From contig NW_027490230.1 of NCBI RefSeq assembly GCF_050948175.1, positions 186,001-250,000 of the forward strand: a DNA stretch of 64,000 bases, in the 5' to 3' direction. Under the pieces are notes generated by a model. The model ran no database searches and was not told the DNA's origin. It saw only the letters and a list, made by a program, of their open reading frames with translations. Below, in pieces: positions 46,431-60,200 of this stretch. Position numbers and translations under genes: made by a program. This DNA comes from Xylocopa sonorina. Lineage: Eukaryota; Arthropoda; Insecta; Hymenoptera; Apidae. Positions within the stretch are counted from its first letter, which is position 1. Every line of letters starts with the position of its first letter.

Positions 46431-49400
46431 GTCATGTATACCTCGTATTCACATCAAGAGAATGTAAATGCGACAATTCCTTGCTAGGAAATAGCGATTG
46501 CAGATGTCTGCGTATCGTAGCAATAGAGTTCCAATGCTTTTTAAATCGCGATATCGCATTTCATGTCTATGTTTCATGATGAGATATAATATTCATTTTG
46601 ATGTGATATGTAGTCCTCGTCTACACTTCAAAGGAATGTAAATGCGACACTTCCCTGCTAGGAAATAGCGTTTGCAGATCTCTACGTATCGAAGCAATAG
46701 AGTTCTAACGCTTCTTAAATGGCGATATCGCATCTCATATCTAGGCTTCATGATACGATATAATATTCATTGCGAAGTGTCATGTATACCTCGCATACAT
46801 TTCAAATGAATGTAAATGCGACTCTTCCTTGCTGCGAAATGGCGTGTTGCAGATGTCTACGTATCGAAGCAACAGAGATCTAGTGTATCTCAAAACGTGA
46901 TATCGCATCACAATTCTATGTTTCATGATAAGATATAATCTTCATTGCGAAGTGTCTTGTATACCTCGCATACACTTCAAATGAATGTAAATGCGGCACA
47001 TCCTTGCTAGGAAATAGCGTTTCCAGATATCTACGTATCGAAGCAATAGAGATCTAATGCTACTTAAAACACGATATCGCATCTCATTTCTATGTTTCGT
47101 GATAAGATATAATATTCATTGCGAAGTGTTTCTTATACCTCGTATACACTTCAAAGGCATGTAAGTGCGAGGCTTCCTTGCTACGAAATAGCGTCTGCAC
47201 ATGTCTCCGTATCGAAGCAATACATTTCTAATTCTTCTTAAATCGCGATATCGCATCTCATATCTATGTTTCATGATAAGATATAATATTCATGGCGAAG
47301 TGTCATGTGTACCTCGCATACACCTGAAATGAATGTAAATGCGACACTTCCTTGCTAGGAAATAGCGTTTGCAGATGTCTACGTATCGTAGCATTAGAGT
47401 CCTACTGCTTCTCAAAACGCGATATCGCATCTCTTTTATATGTTTCATGATAAGATGTAATATTCATTGCGTAGTGTCTTGTATACCTCGCATACACTTC
47501 AAATGAATGTAAATGCTACACTTCCTTGCTAGGAAATAGCGTTTGCAGATGTCTACGTATCGTAGCAAGATTTATAATGCTCCTTAAAACGTAATATCGC
47601 ATTTCACTTTTATGTCTCATGTTAATAGATAATATCCATTGCGAAGTGTCATGTATACCTCGTATTCACTTCAAAAGAATGTAAATGCGACATATCCTTT
47701 CTAGGAAATAGCGTTTCCAGATGTCTACGCATCGAAGAAATAGTGTTCTAATGCTTCTTAAAACGCGATATCGCATCTCATTTCTATGTTTCGTGATAAG
47801 ATATAATATTCATTGCGAAGTGTCATGTATACCTCGTATTCACTTAAAATGAATGTAAATGCGACACTTCCTTGTTAGGAAATAACGTTTGCAGATGTCT
47901 GCGTATCGAAGCAATAGAATTCCAATGCTTCATAAATCGTCATATCGCATCTCATTTCTATGTTTCATGATAAGATATAATATTCATTACGAAGTGTCAT
48001 GTATACCTCGTATTCCTTTCAAGAGAAAGCAAATGCGACACTTCCTTGCTGGGAAGTTGCGTTTGCAGATGTCGACGTATCGAAGCAATAGAGTTCTAAT
48101 GCTTCTTAAATCGCCATAACGCATCTAATTTCTATGTATCATGATAAGATATAATATTCGATGTGGAGTGTTATGTATACCTCGTATTCACTTCAAAAGA
48201 ATATGAATGCGACGCTTCCTTGCTAGGAAATAACGTTTCCAATTATCTACGTATCGTAGCAATATAGGTCTAATGCTTCTTAAAACGCGATATCGCATCT
48301 CATTTCTATGTCTCATGATAAGATATGATATTCATTGGGAATTGTCATGTATACCTCATATTCACTGCAAAAGAATGTAAATTCGGTACTTCCTTGCTAG
48401 GAAGTAGAGTTTGCAGATGTCCACGTATCGAAGCAATAGATTTCTAATGCTTCTTATAACGCGATATCGCACATCATTTCTATGTATCATGATAAGATAT
48501 AATATTCATTGCGAAGTGTTATGTATTCCTCGTCTACAATTCAAATGAATGTAAATGCAACACTCTCTCTCTAGGAAATTACGTTTCCAGATGTCTACGT
48601 ATCGTCGCAATAGAGTTCTATTGCTTCTTAAATTACGATATCGCATCTCACTTCTATGTTTCATGATAAGATATAATATTCATTGCGAAGTGTTATGTAT
48701 TCCTCGTAATCACTTCAAGAGAATGTAAGTCGGACACATTCTTGCTAGGAAATAGCGTTTGCATATGTCTACGTATCTTGGTATTGGAGTTCTAATGCTT
48801 CCTAAAACGCGATATCGCTTATCATTTCTATGTTTCATGATAAGATATTGTATAATATTCATTGCGAAGTGTCATTTATACCTCGTATTCACTTCAATAG
48901 AATGTAAATGAGACATTTCCATGCTTCTGAATTTCGTTTGCAGATGTCTACTTATCGTAGCTACTGTGTTCTAATGCTTCACAAAACGCGAAATCGTATC
49001 TCAGTTCTATGTTTCCTGATAATACATAATATTCATTGTGAAATGTTAAGTATACCTCGTATTCACTTCAAGCGAATGTAAATGCGACACATCCTTGGTA
49101 GGAAATAGCGTTTGCAGATGTCTACGTATCGAAGCAATATATTTCTAATGCTTCTTAAAACGCGGTATCGCATCTCATTTCTATGTTTCATGATAAGAAA
49201 TAATATTCATTGTGCAGTGTTTTCACTACATCGTATTCACCACAAAAGAATGTAAATCCGAAACTTCCTTGCTAGGAAGTAGCGTTTGCAGATGGCTACG
49301 TATCGTAGCAACGGAGTTCTTTCGCTTCTTAAAACACGATATCTCATCTCATTTCTATGTTTCATGATAAGATATGATATTCATTGAAAAGTGTCACTTA

Positions 49401-52400
49401 TACCTCGCATACACTTAAAATGAATGTAAATGCGATACTTACTTGGTAGGAAATAGCGTTTGCAGATGGCTACGTATCGTAGCAATAGAGTTCCATTGCT
49501 TCTTAAAACGCGATATCGCATCTCATTTATATGTTTCAAGATAAGACATAATATTAATTGCGAAGCGTTATGTATACCTCGTCTACACTTCCAAAGTATG
49601 TAATTGCCTAACATCCTTGCTAGGAAATGCGTTTTCACATGTCTAAGTATACCAAGCAATAGAGTCGTTAATGCTTCTTAAATTGCGATATCGCATCTCA
49701 TTTCTATGTTTCATGATAAGATATAATATTCACTGCGAAGTATTATGTATACCTCGCCTACACTTCAAAAGAATGTAAATGCCGCACTTCGTTGCTAGAA
49801 AATGCGTTTCCAAATGTCTACGTATCGAAGCAGTAGAGCTCTAATGTATCTTAAAACGCGATATCGCAACTCTTTCCTATGCTTCATGATAAGATATAAT
49901 AGTCATCGCGAAGTGTTGTGTATACCTCGTCTACACTTCAAAAGAATGTAAATGCCACACTTCATTGCTAGGAAATAGTGTTTCCAGATGTCTAGGTATG
50001 GAAGCAATTGAGTTCTAATGTTTCTTAGAACATGATATCGTTTCACATTTCTATGTTTCATGATAAGATATAATTGTCATTTAGAAATGTTGTGCACACC
50101 AAGTCTACACTTCAAATAAATGTAAATGTCACAAGTCCTTGCTAGGAAATAGCTTTTCCAGATGTCTACGTATCGAAGCAATAGGGTTCTAATGCTTCTC
50201 AAAAAGCGATATCGCATTTCTTTTCTATATATCATGATAAGATATAATATTCTCTTCGAAGTGTCATGTATACCACGTATTCACTTCAAAAGAACGTAAA
50301 CGCGACACTTCCATGCTAGGATACAGCGTTTGCAGATGTCTCCGTATCGAAGCAATAGAGTTCTAATGCTTCTTAGATCGCGAAATCGCATCCCATTTCT
50401 ATGTTTCGTGATAAGATATAATATTCATTGTGGAGTGTTATGTATACCATGTATTCACTTCAAATGGACGTAAATGCGACACTTCCTTGCTAGGTAATAG
50501 CGATGGCAGATGTCTACGTATCCAAAGCAGTAGAGATCTAATGCTTCATAAAACGCGATATCGCATCGCATTTCTATGTTTCATGATAAGATATAATGTT
50601 CATTGCGAAGTGTCCTGTATACCTTGTATTCACTTCAGAAGAATGTAAATGCTACAGTTCCTTGCTAGGAAATAGCGTTGCAGATGTCTACGTATCGTTG
50701 CAATAGAGTTCTGATGCCTCTTAAAACGCGATATCACATCACATTTCTATGATTCATGATAGGATATAATATTCATTGCGAAGTTTCATGTATTCCTCGT
50801 ATTCACTTCAAATGAATGTAAATGCGACACTGCCTTGCTAGGAAATAGCGTTTGCAGACGTCTACGTATCGAAGCAATAAAGTTCTAATGCACCTTAAAT
50901 CGCGATATTGCATCTCATTTCTATGTTTCATGATAAGGTATAATATTCATTGTGCGATGTTATGTATACCTCGCATTCACTTCAAAATAATGTAAATGCG
51001 ACACTTTCTTGCTAGGAAATAGCGTTTGCAGATATCTACGTATCGTAGAAATAGAGTTCTAATGATTTTTAAAACGCCATATCACATCACATTTCTATGT
51101 TTCATGATAAGATATAATATTCATTGCGAAATTTCATGTATTCCTCGTATTCACTTCAAATGAATGTAAATGCGACACTTCCTTCCTAGGAAATTAGGTT
51201 TCCAGATGCCAACGTATCGAAGCTATAGAGTTCTAATACTTCTAGAAACGCGAAATCGCATCTCATTTCTATGTTTCGTGATAAGATACAATATTCATTG
51301 TGGGGTGTTATGTGTACCTCGTATTCTCCTCAATAGTATTTAAATGCGACACTTCCTCGCTGGGAAGTAGCGTTTGCAGATGTCTACGTATCGAAGCAAT
51401 AGAGTTCTAATGCTTCTTGAAACGGGATATCGCATCTCATTTCTATGTTTCGTGATAAGATATAATATTCATTGCGAAGTGTCATGTATACCTCCTATTC
51501 ACTTCAAAAGAATGTAATGCGACACTCCCTTGCTAGGAGATAGCACTTGCAGATGTCTACGTATCGTAGAAATAGAGTTCTAATGCTTCTTAAAACGCGA
51601 TAACGCATCTCATTTCTATGTTTCATGATAAGACATAAAATTCATTGCGAAATGTTACCTATTCCTGGCATACACATCAAGTGAATGTAAATACGACACT
51701 TAATTGCTAGGAAATAGCGTTTGCAGATGTCTCCGTATGAAAGCGTTAGAGTTCTAATGCTTCTTAAAACGAGATGTCGCATCTCATTTCTATGTTTCAC
51801 GATAGGATATAATATTCATTGCGAAGTGTCATGAATACCTCGTATTCACTTCAAAAGAATGTAAATGCGACACTTCCACGCTAGGAAATAGCATTTGCAG
51901 ATGTCTACGTATCGTAGGAATAGAGTTCTAATGCTTCCTAAAACGAGATATCGCATCGCATTTCTATGTTTCATGATAAGATATAAAATTCATTGCGAGA
52001 TGTTACTTCTTCCTCGCATACACATCAAGTGAATGTAAATACGACACTTCATTGCTAGGAAATAGCGTTTGCAGATGTCTCCGTATCGAAGCATTAGAAC
52101 TCTAATGCTTCTTAAAACGAGATGTCGCATCTCATTTCTATGTTTCACGATAAGATATAATATTCATTGCGAAGTGTCATGAATACCTCGTATTCACTTC
52201 AAAAGAATGTTAATGCGACACTTCCATGCTAGGAAATAGCGTTTGCAGATGTCTAAGTATCGTAGCTATAGAGTTCTGATGTGCTTTAGAACGTGATATC
52301 GCATCTCGCTTCTATGTTTCATGATAGGATATAATATTCATTGCGAAGTGCCACTTATGCCTCGCATACACTTAAAATGAATGTAAATGCGAAACTTCAT

Positions 52401-55154
52401 TGCTAGGAAATAGCGTTTGCAGATGTCTACGTATCTAAGCAATAGTGTTCTAATGCTTCTTAAGACGGGATACCGCATCACATTTCTGTGTATCATGATA
52501 AGATATAATATTCATTGCGAAGTGTCATGTATACCTCGTATTCACTTCAAAAGCATGTAAATGCGACACTTCCTTGCTAGGAAATAGGGTTGGCAAATGT
52601 CTACGTGTCGTAGCAATAGGGTTCTAACGATTCCTAGAACGCGATATCGCATCTCATTTCTGTGCTTCATGATAAGATATAATATTCAATGTGGAGTGTT
52701 ATGTTTACCTCGTCTACACTTCCTAAGAATGTAAAGGCGACACTTCCTTGCTTGGAAATAGTGTTTCCAGATGTCTACGTATCGAAACAATACAGTTCTA
52801 ATGCTTCTTAAAACGAGATGTCACATCTGATTTCTATGTTTCATGATAAGATATAATATTCATTGCGAAGTTACATGTACACCTCGTATTCACTTCAAAA
52901 GAACGTAAATGCGACACTTCCTTGCTAGGAAATAGCGTTTGCAAATGACTACGTATCGTAGCAATAGAGTTCTAACGATTCTTAATTCGCTATATCGCAT
53001 CTCATTTCTATGTTTCATGATAAGATATTATATTCATTGCGAAGTGTCATGTATACCACGTATTCACTCCAAAAGAATGTAAATGCGACACTTCCTTGCT
53101 AGGAAATAGCGTTTCCAGATGTCTACGTATCGAAACAATACAGTTCTAATGCTTCGTAAAACGAGATGTCGCATCTCATTTCTAAGTTTCGTGATAAGAT
53201 ATAATATTAATTGCGAAGTGTCATGTATACCTCGTATTCACTTCAAAAGAATGCAAATGCGACACTTCCTTGCTAGGAAATAGCGTTTGCAGGAATTTAC
53301 GTATCGTAGCAACAGAGATCTAATGCTTCTCAAAATATGATATCGCATCTCATTTCTATGCTTCATGATAAGATATAATATTCATTGCGAAGTGTCACTT
53401 ATACCTCGCATACACTTCAAATGAATGTGAATGCGACACTACCTTGCTAGGAAATAGCGATTGCAGATGCCTACGTACCGAAGCAATAGAGTTCTAATGC
53501 TTCTTGGAACGGGATATCGCATCTCATTTCTATGTTTCATGATAACATATAATATTCATTGCGAAGTGTTATGTATACCTCGCATTCACTTCAAATGAAT
53601 GTAAATGCGACACTTCCTTGCTAGGAAGTAGCTATTGCAGATGTCTACGTATCGAAGCAATAGAGTTCCAATGCTTCTTAAAACGCGATATCACATCACA
53701 TTTCTATGTTTCATGATAAGATATTATATTCATTGCGAAGATTTCACGTATTCCTCGTATTCACTTCAAATGAATGTAACTGCGACACTTCCTTGCTAGG
53801 AAATAGCGTTTGCAGATGTCTACGTATCGAAGCAATAAAATTCTAATGCATCTTATATCGCGATATCGCATCTCATTTCAATGTTTCACGATAATATATA
53901 ATATTCATTGTGCAATGTTATGTATACCTCGCATTCACTTCAAAAGTATATAAATGCGACACTTCCTTGCTAGGAAATAGCGATTGCAGATGTCTACGTT
54001 TCGAAGCAATAGAGTTCTAATGCTTCTTGAAACGAGATATCGCATCTCATTTCTATGTTTCATGATAAGATATAATATTAATTGCGAAGTGTCATGTATA
54101 CCTTATATTCACTTCAGAAGAATGTAAATGCGACACTTCCTTGCTAGAAAATAACGTTTGCAGATGACTACGTATCGTAGCAATAGAGTTCTAATGCTTC
54201 TTAAAACGCGATATCACATCACATTTCTTTGTTTCATGATAGGATATAATATTCATTGCGAAGTTTCATGTATACCTTGTATTCACTTCAGAGGAATGTA
54301 AATGTGACACTTCCTTGCTACGAAATAGAGTTTGCAGATGACTACGTATCGTAGCAATAGAGTTCTAATGCTTCTTAAAACGCGATATCACATCACATTT
54401 CTATGTTTCATGATAAGATATAATATTCATTGCGAAGTTTCATGTATACCTTGTATTCACTTCAGAGGAATGTAAATGTGACACTTCCTTGCTAGGAAAT
54501 AGAGTTTGCAGATGTCTACGTATCGAAGCAATAAAGTTCTAATGCATCTTACATCACGATATCGCATCTCATTTCTATGTTTCATGATAAGATATAATAT
54601 TTATTGCGAAGTATCACGTATACATCGCATACAATTCAAATGAATGTAAATGCGACACTTCCTTGCTAGGAAATAGCGTTTGCAGGCGTCTACGTATCGA
54701 TGCCATAGAGTTTTAATGCTTCTTGAAACGGGATATCGCAACTCATTTCTATGCTTCATGATAAGATATAATATTCATTGCGAAGTTTCATGTATTCCTC
54801 GTATTCTCTTCAAATGAATGTAAATGCGACACTTCCTTGCTAGGAAATAGCGTTTGCAGGTGTCTAGGTATCGAAGCAATAATTTTCTAATGCATCTTAA
54901 ATCGTGATATCGCATCTCATTTCGGTGTTTGATGATAACATATAATATTCATTGTGCAACGTTATGTATTCCTCGCATTCACTTCAAAAGAATGAAAATG
55001 CGACACGTCCTTGCTATGAAATAGCGTTTGTAGATGTCTACGTATCGTAGCAATGGAGTTCTAAAGCTTCTTAAAACGCGATATCACATCACATTTCTAT
55101 GTTTCATGATAAGATATAATATTCATTGCGAAGTTTTCACGTATTCCTCGTGTT

Positions 55155-57115
55155 CACTTCAAATGAATGTAAATGCGGCACTTCCTTCCCAGGAAATAGC
55201 GTTTGCAGATGTCTACGTATCGTAGCAAGCGTGTTATAATGCTACTTAAAACCAGATATCGCATCTCATTTCTATGTTTCATGATAAGATATAATATTCA
55301 TTGCGAAGTTTCATGTATACCTCGCATACACTTAAAATGAATGTAAATGCGACACTTCCTTGCTAGGAAATAGCGTTTGCAGACGTCTACGTATCGAAGC
55401 AATAGAGTTATAATGCTTCTTGAAACGGGATATCGCATCTCATTTCTATGCTTCATGATAAGAAATAATATTCTTTGCGAAGTTTCATGTATTCCTCGTA
55501 TTCACTTCAAATGAATGTAAATGCGACACTTCCTTGCTAGGAAATAGAGTTTGCGGATGTCTACGTATCGTAGCAAGCGTGTTATAATGCTTCTTAAAAC
55601 GAGATATCGCATCTCATTTCTATGTTTCGTGACAACATATAATATTCATTGCGAAGTGTTATGTATACCTCGCATACACATCAAAAGAAAGTTAATGCGA
55701 CACTTCCTTGCTAGGAAATAGCGTTTGCAGATTTCTGCGTATCGTAGCATTATATTTCTATTGCATCTCAAAACGCGATATCATATCTCATTTCTATGTT
55801 TCATGATAAGATATAATATTTATTGCGAAGTGTCACGTATACATCGCATACACTTCAAATGAAAGTAAATGCGACACTTCCTTGCTAGGAAATAGCGATT
55901 GCAGATGTCTACGTATCGAAGCAATAGAGTTCTAATGCTTCTTGAAACGGGATATCGCATCTCATTTCTATGCTTCATGATAAGATATAATATTTATTGC
56001 GAAGTTTCATGTCTTCCTCGTATTCACATCAAATGAATGTAAATGCGACACTTCCTTGCTAGGAAATAGAGTTTGTAGATGTCTACGTATCGCAGCAAGC
56101 GTGTTATAATGCTTCTTAAAATGAGATATCGCTTCTCATTTCTATGTTTCATGACAACATATAATATTCATTGCGAAGTGTTATGTATACCTCGTCTTCA
56201 CTTCAAATGAATGTAAATGCGGCACTTCCTTCCTAGGAAATAGCGTTTGCAGATGTCTACGTATCGTAGCAAGCGTGTTATAATGCTACTTAAAACCAGA
56301 TATCGCATCTCATTTCTATGTTTCATGATAAGATATAATATTCATTGCGAAGTTTCATGTATATCTCGCATACACTTAAAATGAATGTAAATGCGACACT
56401 TCCTTGCTAGGAAATAGCGTTTGCAGACGTCTACGTATCGAAGCAATAGAGTTATAATGCTTCTTGAAACGGGATATCGCATCTCATTTCTATGCTTCAT
56501 GATAAGAAATAATATTCTTTGCGAAGTTTCATGTATTCCTCGTATTCACTTCAAATGAATGTAAATGCGACACTTCCTTGCTAGGAAATAGAGTTTGCGG
56601 ATGTCTACGTATCGCAGCAAGCGTGTTATAATGCTTCCTAAAACGAGATATCGCATCTCATTTCTATGTTTCGTGACAACATGTAATATTCATTGCGAAG
56701 TGTTATGTATACCTCGCATACACATCAAAAGAAAGTTAATGCGACACTTCCTTGCTAGGAAATAGAGTTTGCAGATTTCTGCGTATCGTAGCATTATATT
56801 TCTATTGCATCTCAAAACGCGATATCATATCTCATTTCTATGTTTCATGTTAAGATATAATATTTATTGCGAAGTGTCACGTATACATCGCATACACTTC
56901 AAATGAATGTAAATGCTGCACTTCCTTGCTAGGAAATAGCGTTTGCAGACGTCTACGTATCGAAGCAATAGAGTTCTAATGCTTCTTGAAGCGGGATATC
57001 GAATCTCATTACTGTGTTTCATGATAAGATATAATATTCATTGCGAAGTTTCATGTATTCCTCGTATTCACTTCAAATGAATGTAAATGCGACACTTCCT
57101 TGCTAGGAAATAGCG
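55155..57115. repeat. 6-monomer higher-order repeat (1044 bp)
   Basis: A six-monomer unit of 1044 bp spans 55155-56198 and repeats at 56199 to about 57115. The order of diagnostic variants is the same in both: GCTACTTAAAACCAG, CACTTAAAATG, ATTCTTTGCGAAGTTTC, the CAAGCGTGTTATAATGC monomer, and CATTATATTTCTATTGC. A shorter copy of the first part lies at about 58970-59350. The spacing from the copy-2 start motif at 56245 to the match at 58681 is 2436 bp (14 monomers). Confidence 0.85.
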
Positions 57116-57292
57116 TTTGCAGACATCTACGTATCGAAGCAATAGAGTTCTATTGCTTCTTGAAACGGGATATCGCATCTCATTTCTATGTTTCATGATA
57201 AGATATAATATTTATTGCGAAGTGTCACGTATACATCGCATACACTTCAAATGAATGTAAATGCGACACTTCCTTGCTAGGAAATAGCGTTT

Positions 57293-60200
57293 GCAGACGT
57301 CTACGTATCGAAGCAATAGAGTTCTAATGCTTCTTGAAACGGGATATCGCAAGTCATTTCTATGCTTCATGATAAGAAATAATATTCATTGCGAAGTTTC
57401 ATGTATTCCTCGTATTCACTTCAAATGAATGTAAATGCGACACTTCCTTGCTAGGAAATAGCGATTGCAGATGTGTACGTATCGAAGCAATAAAGTTCTA
57501 ATGCATCTTATATCGCGATATCGCATCTCAATTATATGTTTTATGATAATATATAATATTCATTGTTCAATGTTATGTATACCTCGCATTCACTTCAAAA
57601 GAATGTAAATGCGACACGTCCTTGCTATGAAATAGCGTTTGTAGATGTCTATGTATCGTTGCAATGGAGTTCTAAAGCTTCTTAAAACGCGATATCACAT
57701 CACATTTCTATGTTTCATGATAAGATATAATATTCATTGCGAATTTTAACGTATTCCTCGTATTCACTTCAAATGAATGTAAATGCGACACTTCCTTCCT
57801 AGGAAATAGCGTTTGCAGATGTCTACGTATCGTAGCAAGCATGTTATAATGCTTCTTGATACGAGATATCGCATCTCATTTCTATGTTTCATGACAACAT
57901 ATAATATTCATTGCGAAGTGTTATGTACACCTCGCATACACTTCAAATGAATGTAAATGCGACACTTCCTTGCTAGGAAATAGCGATTGCAGATGTCTAC
58001 GTATCGAAGCAATAGAGTTCTAATGCTTCTTGAAACGGGATATCGAATCTCAATACTGTGCTTCATGATAAGATATAATATTCATTGCGAAGTTTCATGT
58101 CTTCCTCGTATTCACATCAAATGAATGTAAATGCGACACTTCCTTGCTAGGAATTAGAGTTTGCAGATGTCTACGTATCGCAGCAAGCGTGTTATAATGC
58201 TTCTTAAAATGAGATATCGCTTCTCATTTCTATGTTTCATGACAACATATAATATTCATTGCGAAGTGCTATGTATACCTCGTCTTCACTTCAAATGAAT
58301 GTAAATGCGACACTTCCTTGCTAGGAAATAGCGATTGCAGATGTCTACGTATCGAAGCAATAGAGTTCTAATGCTTCTTGAAATGGGATATCGCATTTCA
58401 CTTCTATGCTTCATGATAAGATATAATGTTAATTGCGAAGTGTCATGTATACCTCGCATACACTTCATATGAATGTAAATGCGACACTTCCTTGCTAGGA
58501 AATAGCGATTGCAGATGTCTACGAATCGAAGCAATAGAGTTCTAATGCTTCTTGAAACGGGATATCGAATCTCAATACTGTGCTTCATGATAAGATATAA
58601 TATTCATTGCGAAGTTTCATGTATTCCTCGTATTCACTTCAAATGAATGTAAATGCGGCACTTCCTTCCTAGGAAATAGCGTTTGCAGATGTCTACGTAT
58701 CGTAGCAAGCGTGTTATAATGCTACTTAAAACCAGATATCGCATCTCATTTCTATGCTTCATGATAAGAAATAATATTCATTGCGAAGTTTCATGTATTC
58801 CTCGTATTCACATCAAATGAATGTAAATGCGACACTTCCTTGCTAGGAAATAGAGTTTGTAGATGTCTACGTATCGCAGCAAGCGTGTTATAATGCTTCT
58901 TAAAATGAGATATCGCTTCTCATTTCTATGTTTCATGACAACATATAATATTCACTGCGAAGTGTTATGTATACCTCGTCTTCACTTCAAATGAATGTAA
59001 ATGCGGCACTTCCTTCCTAGGAAATAGCGTTTGCAGATGTCTACCTATCGTAGCAAGCGTGTTATAATGCTACTTAAAACCAGATATCGCATCTCATTTC
59101 TATGTTTCATGATAAGATATAATATTCATTGCGAAGTTTCATGTATACCTCGCATACACTTAAAATGAATGTAAATGCGACACTTCCTTGCTAGGAAATA
59201 GCGTTTGCAGACGTCTACGTATCGAAGCAATAGAGTTATAATGCTTCTTGAAACGGGATATCGCATCTCATTTCTATGCTTCATGATAAGAAATAATATT
59301 CTTTGCGAAGTTTCATGTATTCCTCGTATTCACTTCAAATGAATGTAAATGCGACACTTCCTTGCTAGGAAATAGCGATTGCAGATGTCTACGTATCGAA
59401 GCAATAAAGTTCTAATGCATCCTATATCGCGATATCGCATCTCAATTATATGTTTTATGATAATATATAATATTCATTGTGCAATGTTATGTATACCTCG
59501 CATTCACTTCAAAAGAATGTAAATGCGACACGTCCTTGCTATGAAATAGCGTTTGTAGATGTCTATGTATCGTTGCAATAGATTTCTAAAGCTTCTTAAA
59601 ACGCGATATCACATCACATTTCTATGTTTTATGATATGATATAATATTCATTGCGAATTTTAACGTATTCCTCGTATTAACTTCAAATGAATGTACATGC
59701 GACACATCCTTCCTAGGAAATAGCGTTTGCAGACGTCTACGTATCGAAGCAATAGAGTTCTAATGCTTCTTGAAACGGGATATCGCAAGTCATTTCTATG
59801 CCTCATGATAAGAAATAATATTCATTGCGAAGTTTCATGTATTCCTCGTATTCACTTCTAATGAATGTAAATGCGACACTTCCTTGCTAGGAAATAGCGA
59901 TTGCAGATGTCTACGTATCGAAGCAATAAAGTTCTAATGCATCTTATATCGCGATATCGCATCTCAATTATATGTTTTATGATAATATATAATATTCATT
60001 GTGCAATGTTATGTATACCTCGCATTCACTTCAAAAGAATGTAAATGCGATACGTCCTTGCTATGAAATAGCGTTTGTAGATGTCTATGTATCGTTGCAA
60101 TAGATTTCTAAAGCTTCTTAAGACGCGATATCACATCACATTTCTATGTTTTATGATATGATATAATATTCATTGCGAATTTTAACGTATTCCTCGTATT

